A stretch of 64,000 nucleotides of DNA from Parascedosporium putredinis (Eukaryota; Ascomycota; Sordariomycetes; Microascales; Microascaceae), in NCBI GenBank assembly GCA_949357655.1, contig CASHTG010000016.1:2542001-2606000 (forward strand), in the 5' to 3' direction. Below, in pieces: positions 46,554 through 57,333 of this stretch. The notes below the pieces were generated by a model, which ran no database searches, was not told the origin of the DNA, and saw only the letters and a list, made by a program, of their open reading frames with translations. Position 1 is the stretch's first letter, and the number at the start of each line of letters is the position of its first letter. Made by a program: the position numbers and the translations under genes.

Positions 46554-48739
46554 ATGGAGGAGACTAGTGTGCTTATCGTCGGTGCTGGCCCTAGTGGCCT
46601 TGCACTCGGGGCCTTGCTTGGCCGCATGAATGTCAAGGTAGGTAGGCCATTCCTTAAACAGAGGCAAGAGTGAATGCTCACATAGAGTAGGTCATAATCT
46701 TAGAGAAAGACACGGAGGTCTGCGAAGACCCTCGTGGAATCGTGGTGAATGGAGATGCCGTGCGAATTTCGTATCAGATAGGTATTGGCGAGGGCCTGAC
46801 CAAAAGGATAGGAAAGGGTGAGTTTTGCTCCGTCACAACATGCACCTTTGAACCACCGCTCACGACATCACTTCTAGATATTGGTGTCCTCAACTTCCAC
46901 CGAGGAACTTTCGGCAATCCCCCTTCATGTCCTTTGACATCACCAAGGACTGGGCCCAACAGTCAGTTTCAAATAACGTGACGCAGTTTCAACCCAACTA
47001 TGGTAGGTTGGCACTCCTTTTCACATCTGAAGTCAACCGTTCTCTAACTCTGCCCTTCTCACAGAGCGGGAGATCCGGGCCCTCCTAAAGGAGTTCCCCA
47101 CCGTTGAATTTCGTACTGGGTGCGAGGTCATCGGTAGGGAAGAGCTCGCCGATTACTCCATTGTTGACTATGTCGAGCAAGGCGGGACCAGGAAGCAGAT
47201 ACGGACGACGTGGCTGGTAGGAGCTGACGGCAAGAGAGGAGTGGTGAGGAAGAAGTTCCTCGAACCGGAAGGGATCAAGCAAGTTGAGGGTGCCTGGAAG
47301 TACGTGGGTACTTGGGTGGCCGCTAATCTCAAAATCACCATCCCCACCCCAAAGTCCCACCCCGAGTTTCCATTATGGCAACTTGGATACACGCCCGAGC
47401 AAGTTCACGAAATATTCTGGCCCAGCGGCTTCCAGTAAGTGAAACCTGACCTCGGTATCGTTGTTAGACTAAGCTAATTGTTGATTGAAGTTTCTGCAAC
47501 GACTCTCGGAGACCGCAAGTCAGTGGTAGATTCGGTCCCCCGGGCTCTATGTTTTGGAGGTAAGCCATTCCCTTTTGATTGAAGGAGGTCTTCTGACTAA
47601 TTGGTTGGCTTTCCCAGGCATGAGTATTCTGTTGAACCAGAAGATAACCTAGACGATGTGGAAGGACATTTTTGGAGTCTTTTGGCCCTTGGATGGTCAT
47701 ACCTGGCTCTAAGTTTTCCAGAAAGTTGAGAAACATCGAGGTGGAATATCCACGGGACTGCATCGAAGTAGTCCGATGCCGCCCTTTTACGTGAGTATCC
47801 ACCAGACACCGCCTTTGAACATCTTATTAACGGGACCGTAGGTTTGCCACAAAAATCGTGAACCAATGGTTCATCCGTAGAGCCATGTTGATTGGCGATG
47901 CTGCCCACGTCTTTCCTCCCTTTGGGGGACAGGGTATCGCGACCGGCATTCGCGATGCCCAGGGTCTCGCCTGGAGACTCGGAATGATGTCACGGATGAA
48001 GTTGACAACTGAAGTGCAGCAGAAGATCATGACCGGGTGGAGCCAGGAGCGCCGACACGGTTGGCAGGCAGCCATGGAAGCCACCAAATTAAACGGTAGC
48101 ATCGTGAACCTACGGTCGTTTTTCAAGGGATTCATCTTCAGGACAGTGATGCGCATCCTGTGGTGGTTTCCCAGTATCGCGCGGTACAGGACCAAAGAAA
48201 GCTTCAAGGACAAGCTCGCCTTCAATCACGAATCTTGCCCGGATGGGTTCTTCATCGGCAAGGCCGGCGGCGGACGCAAGGTGGCCCAGGTTTGGGTTCG
48301 GGAGCCAGGAGCCTCGCCCCAACTGTCCGACAGCGCATTCATCCGCGATCCTGGTCATTTCTCGTTGGTGGTCCTCGTTCGAAACCAATCTGACGCTGAC
48401 GCTGCGGCCATCGCTGATTTGCTAGCGGAAGCCAACCTGCCCGAAGGCCTCTTGACCATGGACGACGTAACGTTCTACGATATCAGTGGCAGTTCTAGCC
48501 AGGGCATGACTAGTAATCTAAAAGCGGGCGGCAAAGTGTATTACCCCTGCACCGGCACGGAGCTACTCGAGGAGGACATTACTCCCATCCCAGCATACGA
48601 TGTTACCGCCGTTCAGGATCGCCTACCGAAGTCAACAAAGTTTGTGCTTCTTCGACCTGACTTCTTTATTCATTCTCTAGCCGCCAATATTGATGACTTG
48701 TCGGCAAACTTGCAACAAATACGAGACTATTTCAGGTAG
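46554..48739 (+). CDS. FAD-dependent aromatic-ring hydroxylase (MhpA/PheA type)
   Basis: Flavoprotein monooxygenase of about 575 residues. The start at 46554 leads straight into the GxGxxG motif (SVLIVGAGPSGLALGALLG). After introns come DPRGIVVNGDAVRI, the DG motif region TTWLVGADGKRGVVRKKF, and the FAD/ribityl motif AMLIGDAAHVFPPFGGQG followed by DAQGLAWRLGMM. The long C-terminal part (SLVVLVRNQSDADAAAI, TKFVLLRPDFFIHSLAA) is the thioredoxin-like domain of phenol hydroxylase-type enzymes. Introns fit near 46637-46687, 46815-46880, 47002-47065, 47434-47490, 47561-47617 and 47790-47842. One base appears missing in the C run at 46919-46923 and near 47673. Relatives hydroxylate phenols, 3-hydroxyphenylpropionate or resorcinol-type rings. 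Confidence 0.85.
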
Positions 48740-49082
48740 TGTGTACTCAAGCTACAATGTACGACTTGGTAGACAACGAGAAGGATAATCGTGGGTAGAT
48801 TAGCGTTATTGTACAGCAATTAATACGGAAGCATTTCGAATTCTATCTATAATTGGTTGATCCCGTTGTACTGTCGAACATGAATTGAGATCCCACGAAA
48901 GACGCATCTGTAAAGATTTCCGTGAGGCCTGAACTCGTGCCGAGGTCTAGAGTTTCAAAAACATCAAACTGAGAGCCCTCGAACGATCTATGGAGAATTG
49001 CGTATTAGGAACCGTGAAATAACAGGAAAACACTAGGAAAGGGATAGGCGTAAGGGCGTGAGCTAGGGGCCTAAAGGGAGAC
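48740..49082. other. Convergent 3' region
   Basis: 343 bases between the 3' ends of the hydroxylase (+) and the regulator (-). Nothing recognised. Confidence 0.55.
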
Positions 49083-51556
49083 TTACAAGTCTGGAAAGTC
49101 GTCCAAGAACGCAGCCATATCGTTATCTCCCGGTATCGCAGGTGCGAACCCAAAAGCACGAGGGTCAAATGGCTCCAGTGGGCGCATGTGCTGCACCGAC
49201 TGTAAAGTTCCCGACTGCAAGAAGCCGCTCTCGGCGACCGATTCCTCCAGCTCCGGGGACAGCCTCTCGCACCACCCAGTTTTCTCCATGCTCCTGTGGG
49301 TCTCGAGGCACAGCTGAAGCATGCTCTGACGTTCCGCACCCCGGACAGTTGCAGGGCCATGATCAGAATCCCCATCAAGTCGCCAATGCAATGCGTGTCG
49401 AAGAGAACGCGGCTCGACAGCGTCCCATCGTCTCGCATCCGCGAGATGATATTTACTGCTGCCTCGGCCGCCTCTATGCAGGCGTTACTCATCTGCTCGT
49501 AAACGGATCTCTTGATGGGTGGCATGGAAGCCGTCGAACGCGCTACCATGAAGAGTAAAAACGGCCGGGTGAGCCAAATTGTGGTTGACCAAAAGCGTAG
49601 GTGCAGGATGCAGACGGCTCGGCGGTGCTGGGGGTGGAGGGATGAGTCCCAGCGGAAGTGGCTGGGTATTTTGGCGTACCATCGCCGGAGGCTGGTGAGA
49701 GACTTGGTTACTCGGCTGATGGGTAGCCTCCCGCCGATATGCGCTGGTTCAAGAAAGCAATCGTGGCTGATTGTTTTAGCCATACGCGTCAAGCTAACAG
49801 CTAGAGCCTGGTAGCCTAAGGGGGTATTGGGCCCCGGACTCAACATCTATCGCGCGTTAGTGGATTACTCATCATGTCCCAGATTCGGGAGAAGGGCCGA
49901 AACGCACCTGCTCCGTGGCCGCGGGGTGCTCATGAATACGGCATCATCAATGACCGAACACGGATACCCGAACCGACTCGCCATCTCATAATCAAGAACG
50001 TAGATCGTCCACCATACGCGACGGCTTCGCTCACGCTCAAGAGAGCCCTTACTCCTGAGGAAGATATCACGGTGCAGTCCAAGAGAGTAGCCGATTCTGA
50101 CGGCTGTGCCAACGTGCAGATATGCGGCAATGCTGTAGCACATGGCATGGTTCGCGAGCCCCTTGTATCTAGATTAGATGGCGTGGTCTGATACTGTGAC
50201 GTTTGAGGACGGTACTCACTAGTAGCCCGAAAGCCTTGACGCTATCCATGTCGGCTTCCTCAGCCGCGGCGGCTGACATGTCCCTCGCCATCGCGAGGTA
50301 TTCAAGCGACGTCTTTGTTTCCGGGTTACCGGGCGCCTGGTCCCCCGGTTGCATACTACCAATGGTAAAAATGGAGTATAGGGCACATAGCCATGACGAA
50401 CTCGCCGTAACCCCACTGTCGTTCAACGTTCGATCTAGCCGGGAGTAGAAATTCTCCGACGAGTAGAACCAGTAAGTGCAGTGGATCTGGTCAAAGAACT
50501 TTGTCACATAATCCATGCACAACGCACGAGGTGGGAGGTATACTTCCGTGCGACGGTTTCCCTGGTTCTCGGGGTCGTCGGCGGAAGCCGCCCGATGTTG
50601 AGCGGGGTGATGATCTTGGGGTCTGGCCGCGGAGACGACGCCCGTGCATCCCGTGCTGTGCGGATAGCGTTGAACCAGCGGATGGATGAATTAGCGCCAA
50701 CATATCCTAAGCCGCACCCGGTCAGTCATGCAATGATACGTTATGTTGGCTCCATCATTCACGCACGGTATTTTCCCATGGAATCAAGCAACATGCACCC
50801 TAGCTCCTCCTGCAGTACCGGATGCTCATCGGCCTCCATCGTCTCGTGACTCCCATCTTGGGAAGCCTGCGCGATAGTGCTTTCGGATTCCTGGGGTAAC
50901 TCCCTTACCGAGGCAGGGCCCTTTGATGCCGTGTCGGATGCATCGTTGTCGAGCTTTTGGAGGAGGTCTTGGATATTCTCTACCGTGAGCTCGGGGAGCT
51001 CTGCCTCTGGCACGAACCGGCGAAGTAGCTTGATGGAGTATTCATATACTTCGCCAGAGACCCTATAAAAGGTCTCTTTCTATTCTTGATACTTGACTCG
51101 CATGGAATATTAAGTGATCTACAATAGCGGCAAGCGCCGGTTTCTGCGATGGGCAATACTAGTTAGTGTGAAGTTGTTTAATCAACACGGGAACAAACAA
51201 TGTTTACCAATTCCGATGCACTGAAAGGGAACGTCGTGTTAGCCAGTTCTTCCATCTATGTTCATGTGTCTCCAGCCGTCTCTTCGCCAACCTACCTTGG
51301 TCTTGCGGGCCTTGCAGGTGCTACAGCTCAAACGAGCTCTTTTTCTCGGAGGCTCTTGCTCCAACTCCTGGCCCTGTCGATCATGCTCCTGCACCCGTTC
51401 AATCTGGGACTGGGACTCATCCCTTCCGTCAATCACTTTGTCGATATTGTCCATGGCATCTACAAAATCCACAGATGGGAGTCGATTGGGGAAGTCGGAT
51501 GGAGTAAACATGAGGGGAACACGCGACGGACAGTTGGAGCCGGGCCCAAAAAGCAT
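49083..51556 (-). CDS. Zn2Cys6 transcription factor of the aromatic gene block
   Basis: About 700 residues. The start is at 51556 or at the later ATG before FTPSDFPNRLP. The zinc cluster is built from three exons: ARLSCSTCKARKTK, then CIGI, then ETGACRYCRSLNIPCE, giving C-x2-C-x6-C-x7-C-x2-C-x6-C. The middle homology domain has YVTKFFDQIHCTYWFYSSE, GTAVRIGYSLGLHRDIF and RSRRVWWTIYVLDYEMASR. The C-terminus is acidic (GDNDMAAFLDDFPDL), as in activators. One base appears missing near 51065 (T run), between about 50545 and 50640, near 49923 and in the C run near 49339. Its place inside the block between hydroxylase and P450 makes it the likely pathway regulator. Confidence 0.8.
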
Positions 51557-51808
51557 TTAAGTGATCCATGGTTTCGGTTACCCCATATTTTCAATGCGGG
51601 GAATAAGCTCGGTTACTTGATACCGATGTCTCCCCCTCAATCTCTGAACAAACTATTGTAATTGCTTCTCTTCTCATTCGACCAAAGATGCCAGACGAAA
51701 ATCTATGCTAGCGTCAAACTAGACTAATTTGGGTGCCGAAGCGAGGAGGTTCTCGATCACTCCCCCATTTGGCTAGAGCGCGGTGCTTCTTCCCCACATT
51801 CTACAATC

Positions 51809-53732
51809 TTACAGAGCCGCATTGCCGGGCTTCTTCCCGGCGAATACCAGATGCAAAGGCTTGACCCCCGCGGTGAAGTGGTCCATAGTTTCGTGGATTA
51901 GTCTCGAGCCGTCCTCCCCAGGGGCAAAACTAACTCCTTCGAAGTTCTGGATCCAATGAGTGATCAGATCCTTCATCTCTGTGATGGCCAACGCACGCCC
52001 GATGCAGCCGTTCATGCCTATCCCATCTAGGTTAGCCTCTAATATACTCCACCTCAGTCGGGGGTTTGCAAAACTCACCGACGTTCCAAGTCAAGAAGAC
52101 TTCGCGGTTCTTGATCAGTTCGGGCTTCGAGTACCACCGCTCAGGAATAAACTGGTCAGGACGTTCGTAGTTTTGCTCGTCGCGCTGCATGGCATAAACG
52201 GGCAGCACGACGGTTGTGCCTCCAGGAATAAAGGTTTCTCCAATCATGATACCCTCAGAAGGAGTCAACCGGGGAATCCAGAAGGAATGGCAGGGTGCAG
52301 GCGAAGGGCCTCTTGGATGACGCCGTCCAGGTGCTGCGCTTTAGCGACGTCCTTGGGCGCCAAGACATTCTTTCCGTTCAAAAGCGGTAGAAGCTCGTCC
52401 TTTAGCTTCTGAACCTCGCTCGGGTTCTTTGCTAGGTGATAGAAAAGAAAGGTAAGCGTAGATGCTGTAGTGTCGGAGCCTCCCACAATCGTGAGTCGGG
52501 TATCGCCGCGTAGCCAGTTGTAGTCAATCTCGTTTCTCTCGCTGTGGTTGTATGCATCGACAAGATGCGTAAGGACCTAGAAAATCGCCTTGGTTAATTG
52601 AGGCTTCATCGCATAGCATCGATCTGGCTGCTTACATCGGCCTTCTCAACCTGTTTATCAACGCGTTCGCTGACCTGGGAGTTGACAAAATTGTGCCATG
52701 CTCCTGCGCCATTCTTGCCAGCCCTAGGAAGTCTCATAAGGATGGATCCGATCCAAGGCAAAGGAGTCGTCACGCCTACCGCTCCCATGCCCTCCTCGAG
52801 CAGCACGGGAATTCTGCGGTTCTCCTCAGCCGTCATCATATGGAATTGCTTCCCAAGACCGATATCGCCCATGACATCAAATGCTGGCGGGTCCGTCAGC
52901 ATAGTGGTCACGAAATTGGGGAAGCGAGCGCCGACCTACCGAAATACTTGAACCAGTCGGAGGCATCAAACGGCTTGTCGGCCATGGTCTTCATCTGTCT
53001 CACAAACTCTTCACAGTGCACTACAACGCGTTTCTCATATTCCTGCATGGCAGAGGGCGAGAAGGCCTTGGAAAACACCTTCCTGCGCTGGTCATGCTGT
53101 TTCTTATCGCGAACTGTATGCAAGCTGATCATTGGCCTCGACCTCTCATACCACGGGCTCTTAATGCACTTGGATTGGTTGCCTAGTACAATGCGGATAG
53201 CCTCTGGGCTCTTCACAGAGATATTGCTTGGGCCTTGCCGTCGTGTCAGCGCCGAGCTTTCTCATTCGTGCTCAAGATTGGGAATCATACCTGTCCTGAC
53301 AATGGGACCATACTGCTTGTGCAGCTTTTCCATGAGGAAATAGTTGTCTGAGTTTCTGATGAGATAGGCGTGGTAGAAATTGGACAGCCGTGCCCAGAAG
53401 GGCCCCGGAAACCTGCCCAACGGGTGCAGGAAGAGTCGGTAGAGAGAGATACTCGTAAAGAGCCCAGCAAAGTACGAGATACTGAATACAGTGGTTGATA
53501 TGGCCGTCTCGAGTGCCTTGTACCCAGACAAATGTAGCACAGCGCCGCCTAGAATGGCGACACCTGTGAGACTCCGGTTGATCCATCGATATGCGTAAAG
53601 GTTATGGTCGCCGCGGATAAAGTAGCCAACATGGCTCACAATACCAGCAGCAGCCATCACGGCACAACCACACGCAACATGGCTGCTGTTGCTAAGGTCG
53701 ATCTTCTCGATCAGTTCAAAGATGCGGTCCAT
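51809..53732 (-). CDS. Cytochrome P450 with multi-helix N-terminus
   Basis: About 550 residues. The N-terminus has more than one hydrophobic segment (CGCAVMAAAGIVSHVGYF, AISTTVFSISYFAGLF) before LHPLGRFPGPFWARL. Exons join through GT-AG introns near 53216-53291, 52885-52939, 52578-52636 and 52000-52072. Motifs: ERSRPMISLHTVRDKKQH, I-helix IVGGSDTTASTL, ExxR in QEALRLHPAIPSG, and the haem loop WNVGMNGCIGRALA when the intron ends at the AG before GCATGAAC. The first residue of the F-x2-G-x3-C-x-G motif is then Trp. One C appears missing at 52271-52274. The general layout is that of fungal P450s such as tryprostatin hydroxylases; O-demethylation or ring hydroxylation would suit the block (inference). 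Confidence 0.85.
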
Positions 53733-54675
53733 GTTATCGTGTGTTCGCTGAAGATGGCGGGGGAAGAATGGCCTGGTGTGAAAAGAAAAGAGTGTAAGGG
53801 GCAGTATTCTTGGCTAAGAACAAGCATATCTATTACAGCAGTGATTGATTTAAAGGAAATAGTGAAAACGACGCCTTGTCGCGAGAGGGCTTCCCGCTTT
53901 ACCCGCCAAGTATCATCGGTCGAGGAAGGCGGAAGCTCCGTCGGCTCCAACAACCCGGCCGAAGCGATGGATCGCCGATGATAGCTCGGTCCGATATAAG
54001 CGACAACCACCGGCGATGACGAACAATCGGCTGGAGAAAATCCAACGTTTGTGCTACCGACCGAGTTAGTCCGATTTTCATTAGTGCCTAGATCTTGGCT
54101 ACCTATACCCGCTTGAATGCCCAGCCAAACAAACCATGTTTTAGCTCCAAATCTCACACAAGCCTTTCATAGCGAGTGCCAAGCCCGGCCGTTCGCATGC
54201 TGGGCCCTAATTTAGGACAACACTGTTTCGACCCCAACAAACCCCAACATCAATCCAGGATGGCTTACAGTGTAATGATTTACCAATACCCTCCGTCTCG
54301 CATGCTCTTCTACAAAGCAATTTTTGACAATGAATCGGATATCTAAATAGGATATTCAGCCATATCACGGATTAACATAGGCAAAGCCACACATCCCGCA
54401 GCCTTGAAAAAGATTCAGGCAATGTCTTGTCGCCAAACATCACGAGGGGTTTAGAATTGCGGCAACGGCCAAGGCTACAAGGATGGTTATTCCTAGCGCC
54501 ACTGAGCATATTTCGGATTGACATGGGAAGAAGAGAAGAAATTCAGATGTGAGACAAGTTAACGAGTATATTATGCGGATAGTGGTGGCATAGACTCCAC
54601 CATTTTAGCAATGACTTCTACTATCGATAAGTTCATACTCGCATCCCAAATACAACGCATCCGTCAAAAATCTCT
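53733..54675. other. Intergenic region
   Basis: 943 bases: P450 promoter and the 3' side of the transporter. No gene seen; AT content rises towards 54280-54660. Confidence 0.55.
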
Positions 54676-56443
54676 CTACTTAGCGTTCTCGACATGAGTC
54701 TCTACGGGCTGATCTTCCTGGTGGTCCTTCTCCTTGCCCAGGGCAATGACAGCTCCTTGCGAGCGAGCCTGTTCCATCTCCGCGCAGACATAGGTCTTGA
54801 AACCCCTTCTAGAGACTTTGTTCCTGAACATCTCGTCAATCTCCTCCAAACTGCGACCCTTGACATCAGGAAGCAGGAAGTAGATGAAGACGGTCGAGAT
54901 GAGACCGCTAACAAACCAGATCCAAGAATACTTGGCACCCCAGTTCATCTCTGCGGGGTTAATGAAGTAAGGGGCAGTGAAAGTGCAAGCCCAGGCAAGC
55001 ACGAAACTGACGGCAACCGACAGGCCCAGGGTGTAGGCTCGGAGGTTCTGAGCGGGCAGCTCTCCGGACGTCAAGAAGGCGTAGGGTTCCAGGCCAAAGT
55101 TGAAACCGAAGAGGTACAAGCTCATTCCCACAATAAGCGCGGTGCCCGCTTGATGGGTAGAGAGGCTGGGAGAAGTGTAGGCCGCGGCAATGAGGAGCAT
55201 AGAGAAAGAACAGATAAGGCAACTCGCGATAATGAGACGGCGGCGGCCAAGGCGCTCGATGGCGAACCAAGAGAGAATGAGGCCAAAGAGACCCATCGAG
55301 TTGGAAACAATGGTCCACATGAACGGGTCGCCGACTTTGGCCTATCGTAGCGGAAATGGTTAGCTTTGAGCGCATAATCTTTTAAGACAAGATAGGTATA
55401 AGATGTAGTACTCACCACCTTGAGGAAGTAGGTACCGAAGCTGAGAATGAACATGGCACCGACACCAGCGTTTGCAGAAGTCACACCAACGGAAACAATG
55501 GTCCTCCTGAGGTTGGTGCCCCTGAAAAGCTCGAGCATCAGGCGCCAGTCCTTATCGGTCTCGGCCTCCCTGGCAGCAACCAACTTCATTTCCTCAAACT
55601 CCTGGAGCACGGCAACCTCGTCGTACGCGCCCTTGCGGAAGAAACGCAGGCTCTTGAGCGCCTCCTCGGGGCGGTTACGGTGAAGGAGCCATCGAGGAGA
55701 CTCCGGGAGGAATGGCATGGTGAGGACGAGCAAAGCAGGGATAGGGAAGCAGACATAAAGGGGAATCTGATACGCCATTCTGCTATGCATGTGCTCCGTG
55801 AAGTTGTTAACGACCATGCCTATGGTACTGCCGAGGGTGATCCAAAAGGTAGCAACACCAAAGCACAGGCCACGCAGGTAGGGAGGCGTGCATTCTTGTA
55901 GGTACACCAAGGCAAAGTTCATGAGAATGCCGTTGGCAAGGCCGCAGAGGAGTCTAGAGAAGTATAGCGCGCCGAACGATGTAGTCTCAGCCATGATGGC
56001 GATGGCGACGATGAGAAAGGTGCAAGCCATCATAATGGAGTAACGACGGCTGAGCCACGCTCCGATGGGCCCGGTGATGAGCGCACCCACGAAAGCGCCG
56101 AGAGTCACGAAGGAGGAGATGATACGTTGCGGGCCGGGCTAGTAGCGATGAATTAGTACACGTGTGGTAGGGCCTAGGGGTTTTGAGATGTCGTGGTTCG
56201 ACTTACCGCAATAGCCCATGCTCCTTCATCAGTCTGGTATCCAAAGACCATCAAGAAGCCGTTCATTGCCTGGAAGCCAGCAATGGCACCTTTGTCGTAG
56301 CCATATTCGAACAGTGACATGCCCACATAGAGCGTGACAAGAATGATGCGCCAGTTGGCGAGGAGGCTGGTGTTGCGGACGCCTTCCTCGCGCCACTCCT
56401 GCACCTCGCCGGCCTCAGGCTCATGGACCTGAGATTTGGCCAT
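54676..56443 (-). CDS. MFS sugar-porter-type transporter, intact
   Basis: About 545 residues, three exons, no frame break. The ATG at 56443 starts MAKSQVHEPEAGEVQEW. Family signatures: YGYDKGAIAGFQ in helix 1 region, SRLLCGLANGILMNFALVYL with QECTPPYLRG, LPESPRWLLHRNRPEEAL (PESPR motif), and the second-half AIERLGRRRLIIAS; about twelve membrane segments. The long cytoplasmic tail is charged. Sugar porters also carry quinate and other ring acids in fungi. Its position, divergent from a vanillyl-alcohol-oxidase-type gene inside the aromatic block, suggests uptake of a phenolic or its glycoside; this is inference. A TATA element lies 148 bases upstream. Confidence 0.9.
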
Positions 56444-57333
56444 TGTATGGGGCGGTGGAGATGTTGCTATAATGGTCAAGAAGGATATAAACTAATGGAC
56501 TGAGAGGTGTTCAAAGTTGAAGCTGTTGGCCAGTGGAGAGGTTATCAAGCCTGCTGATCGCGGAAGTGATTCAAGGTGGATACTCTCATCCTTATATACT
56601 CTTTCGATCAGAGCCCCTGGTCCATTCTATATGTGTTATTTGAATGGTCTGTGTCAGAATCTGGGGACGAGGAGATGGAGAATTCTGGTAGTCTGGGGAG
56701 AGTTTGGAGAAAATCTGGGGTACAGTCTGGAGAAAATCCGGGGTGAAGGTGAAAAATGGCGCTGAGCACTTCGGTAACAACACTTTAGCGTCTGGATCCA
56801 AAAATGCGATCTCCCCTCTCCAAGTGGACAGAGCCAGTCCTTTGGGATTTCCTGACTTTTTCGCTGACGAGCCAGGCTAGCGACAAAATGGTGTTAGTCT
56901 CGCTTGGCGACCGTATCTCCCCGCGCATTTACACCAAATTCGATTGGGTCCCTCACCAATAATTCGGCAACACCACCCCGCATCAGGGGATGCCCTCCAT
57001 TATATCCTTGGCGCAGTTGGGGTTGTCGGGTCCAACGAGACCGAGCCCGGCTCCAAAAATCCCCAACGCCGGCTGCAAAGACCCGGGTTAGCTGCATGAT
57101 TCTCCGCCACGCACGAGCAAACGTCAAGTATAAGGATGGCAGCAAGATTCACTGATTGGAAACACAATTCGATGCTCAGACACACAGGTAACAGCTAATA
57201 GTTAATCACCGCCCCCTGTACTTGTCCTTGTACCATTCTCCTCCGATTATTCCCGGAATACCACCGCCGCATTCATTGACGGAGATCTATACGACCAATT
57301 GGAAGCTCGCCCACTACCGTTTGCTTTGGAACA
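56444..57333. other. Shared divergent promoter, transporter/VAO-type oxidase
   Basis: 890 bases between start codons of the transporter (-) and the VAO-type oxidase (+), with the transporter's TATA element at 56591. No gene seen. Confidence 0.55.
56591..56598 (-). promoter_or_regulatory. TATA box of the sugar-porter-type gene
   Basis: TATATAAG on the minus strand about 148 bases before the ATG at 56443. Confidence 0.6.

Noticed and set aside
54694..55350. 218-residue plus-strand frame
   Set aside because: Antisense to the intact transporter.
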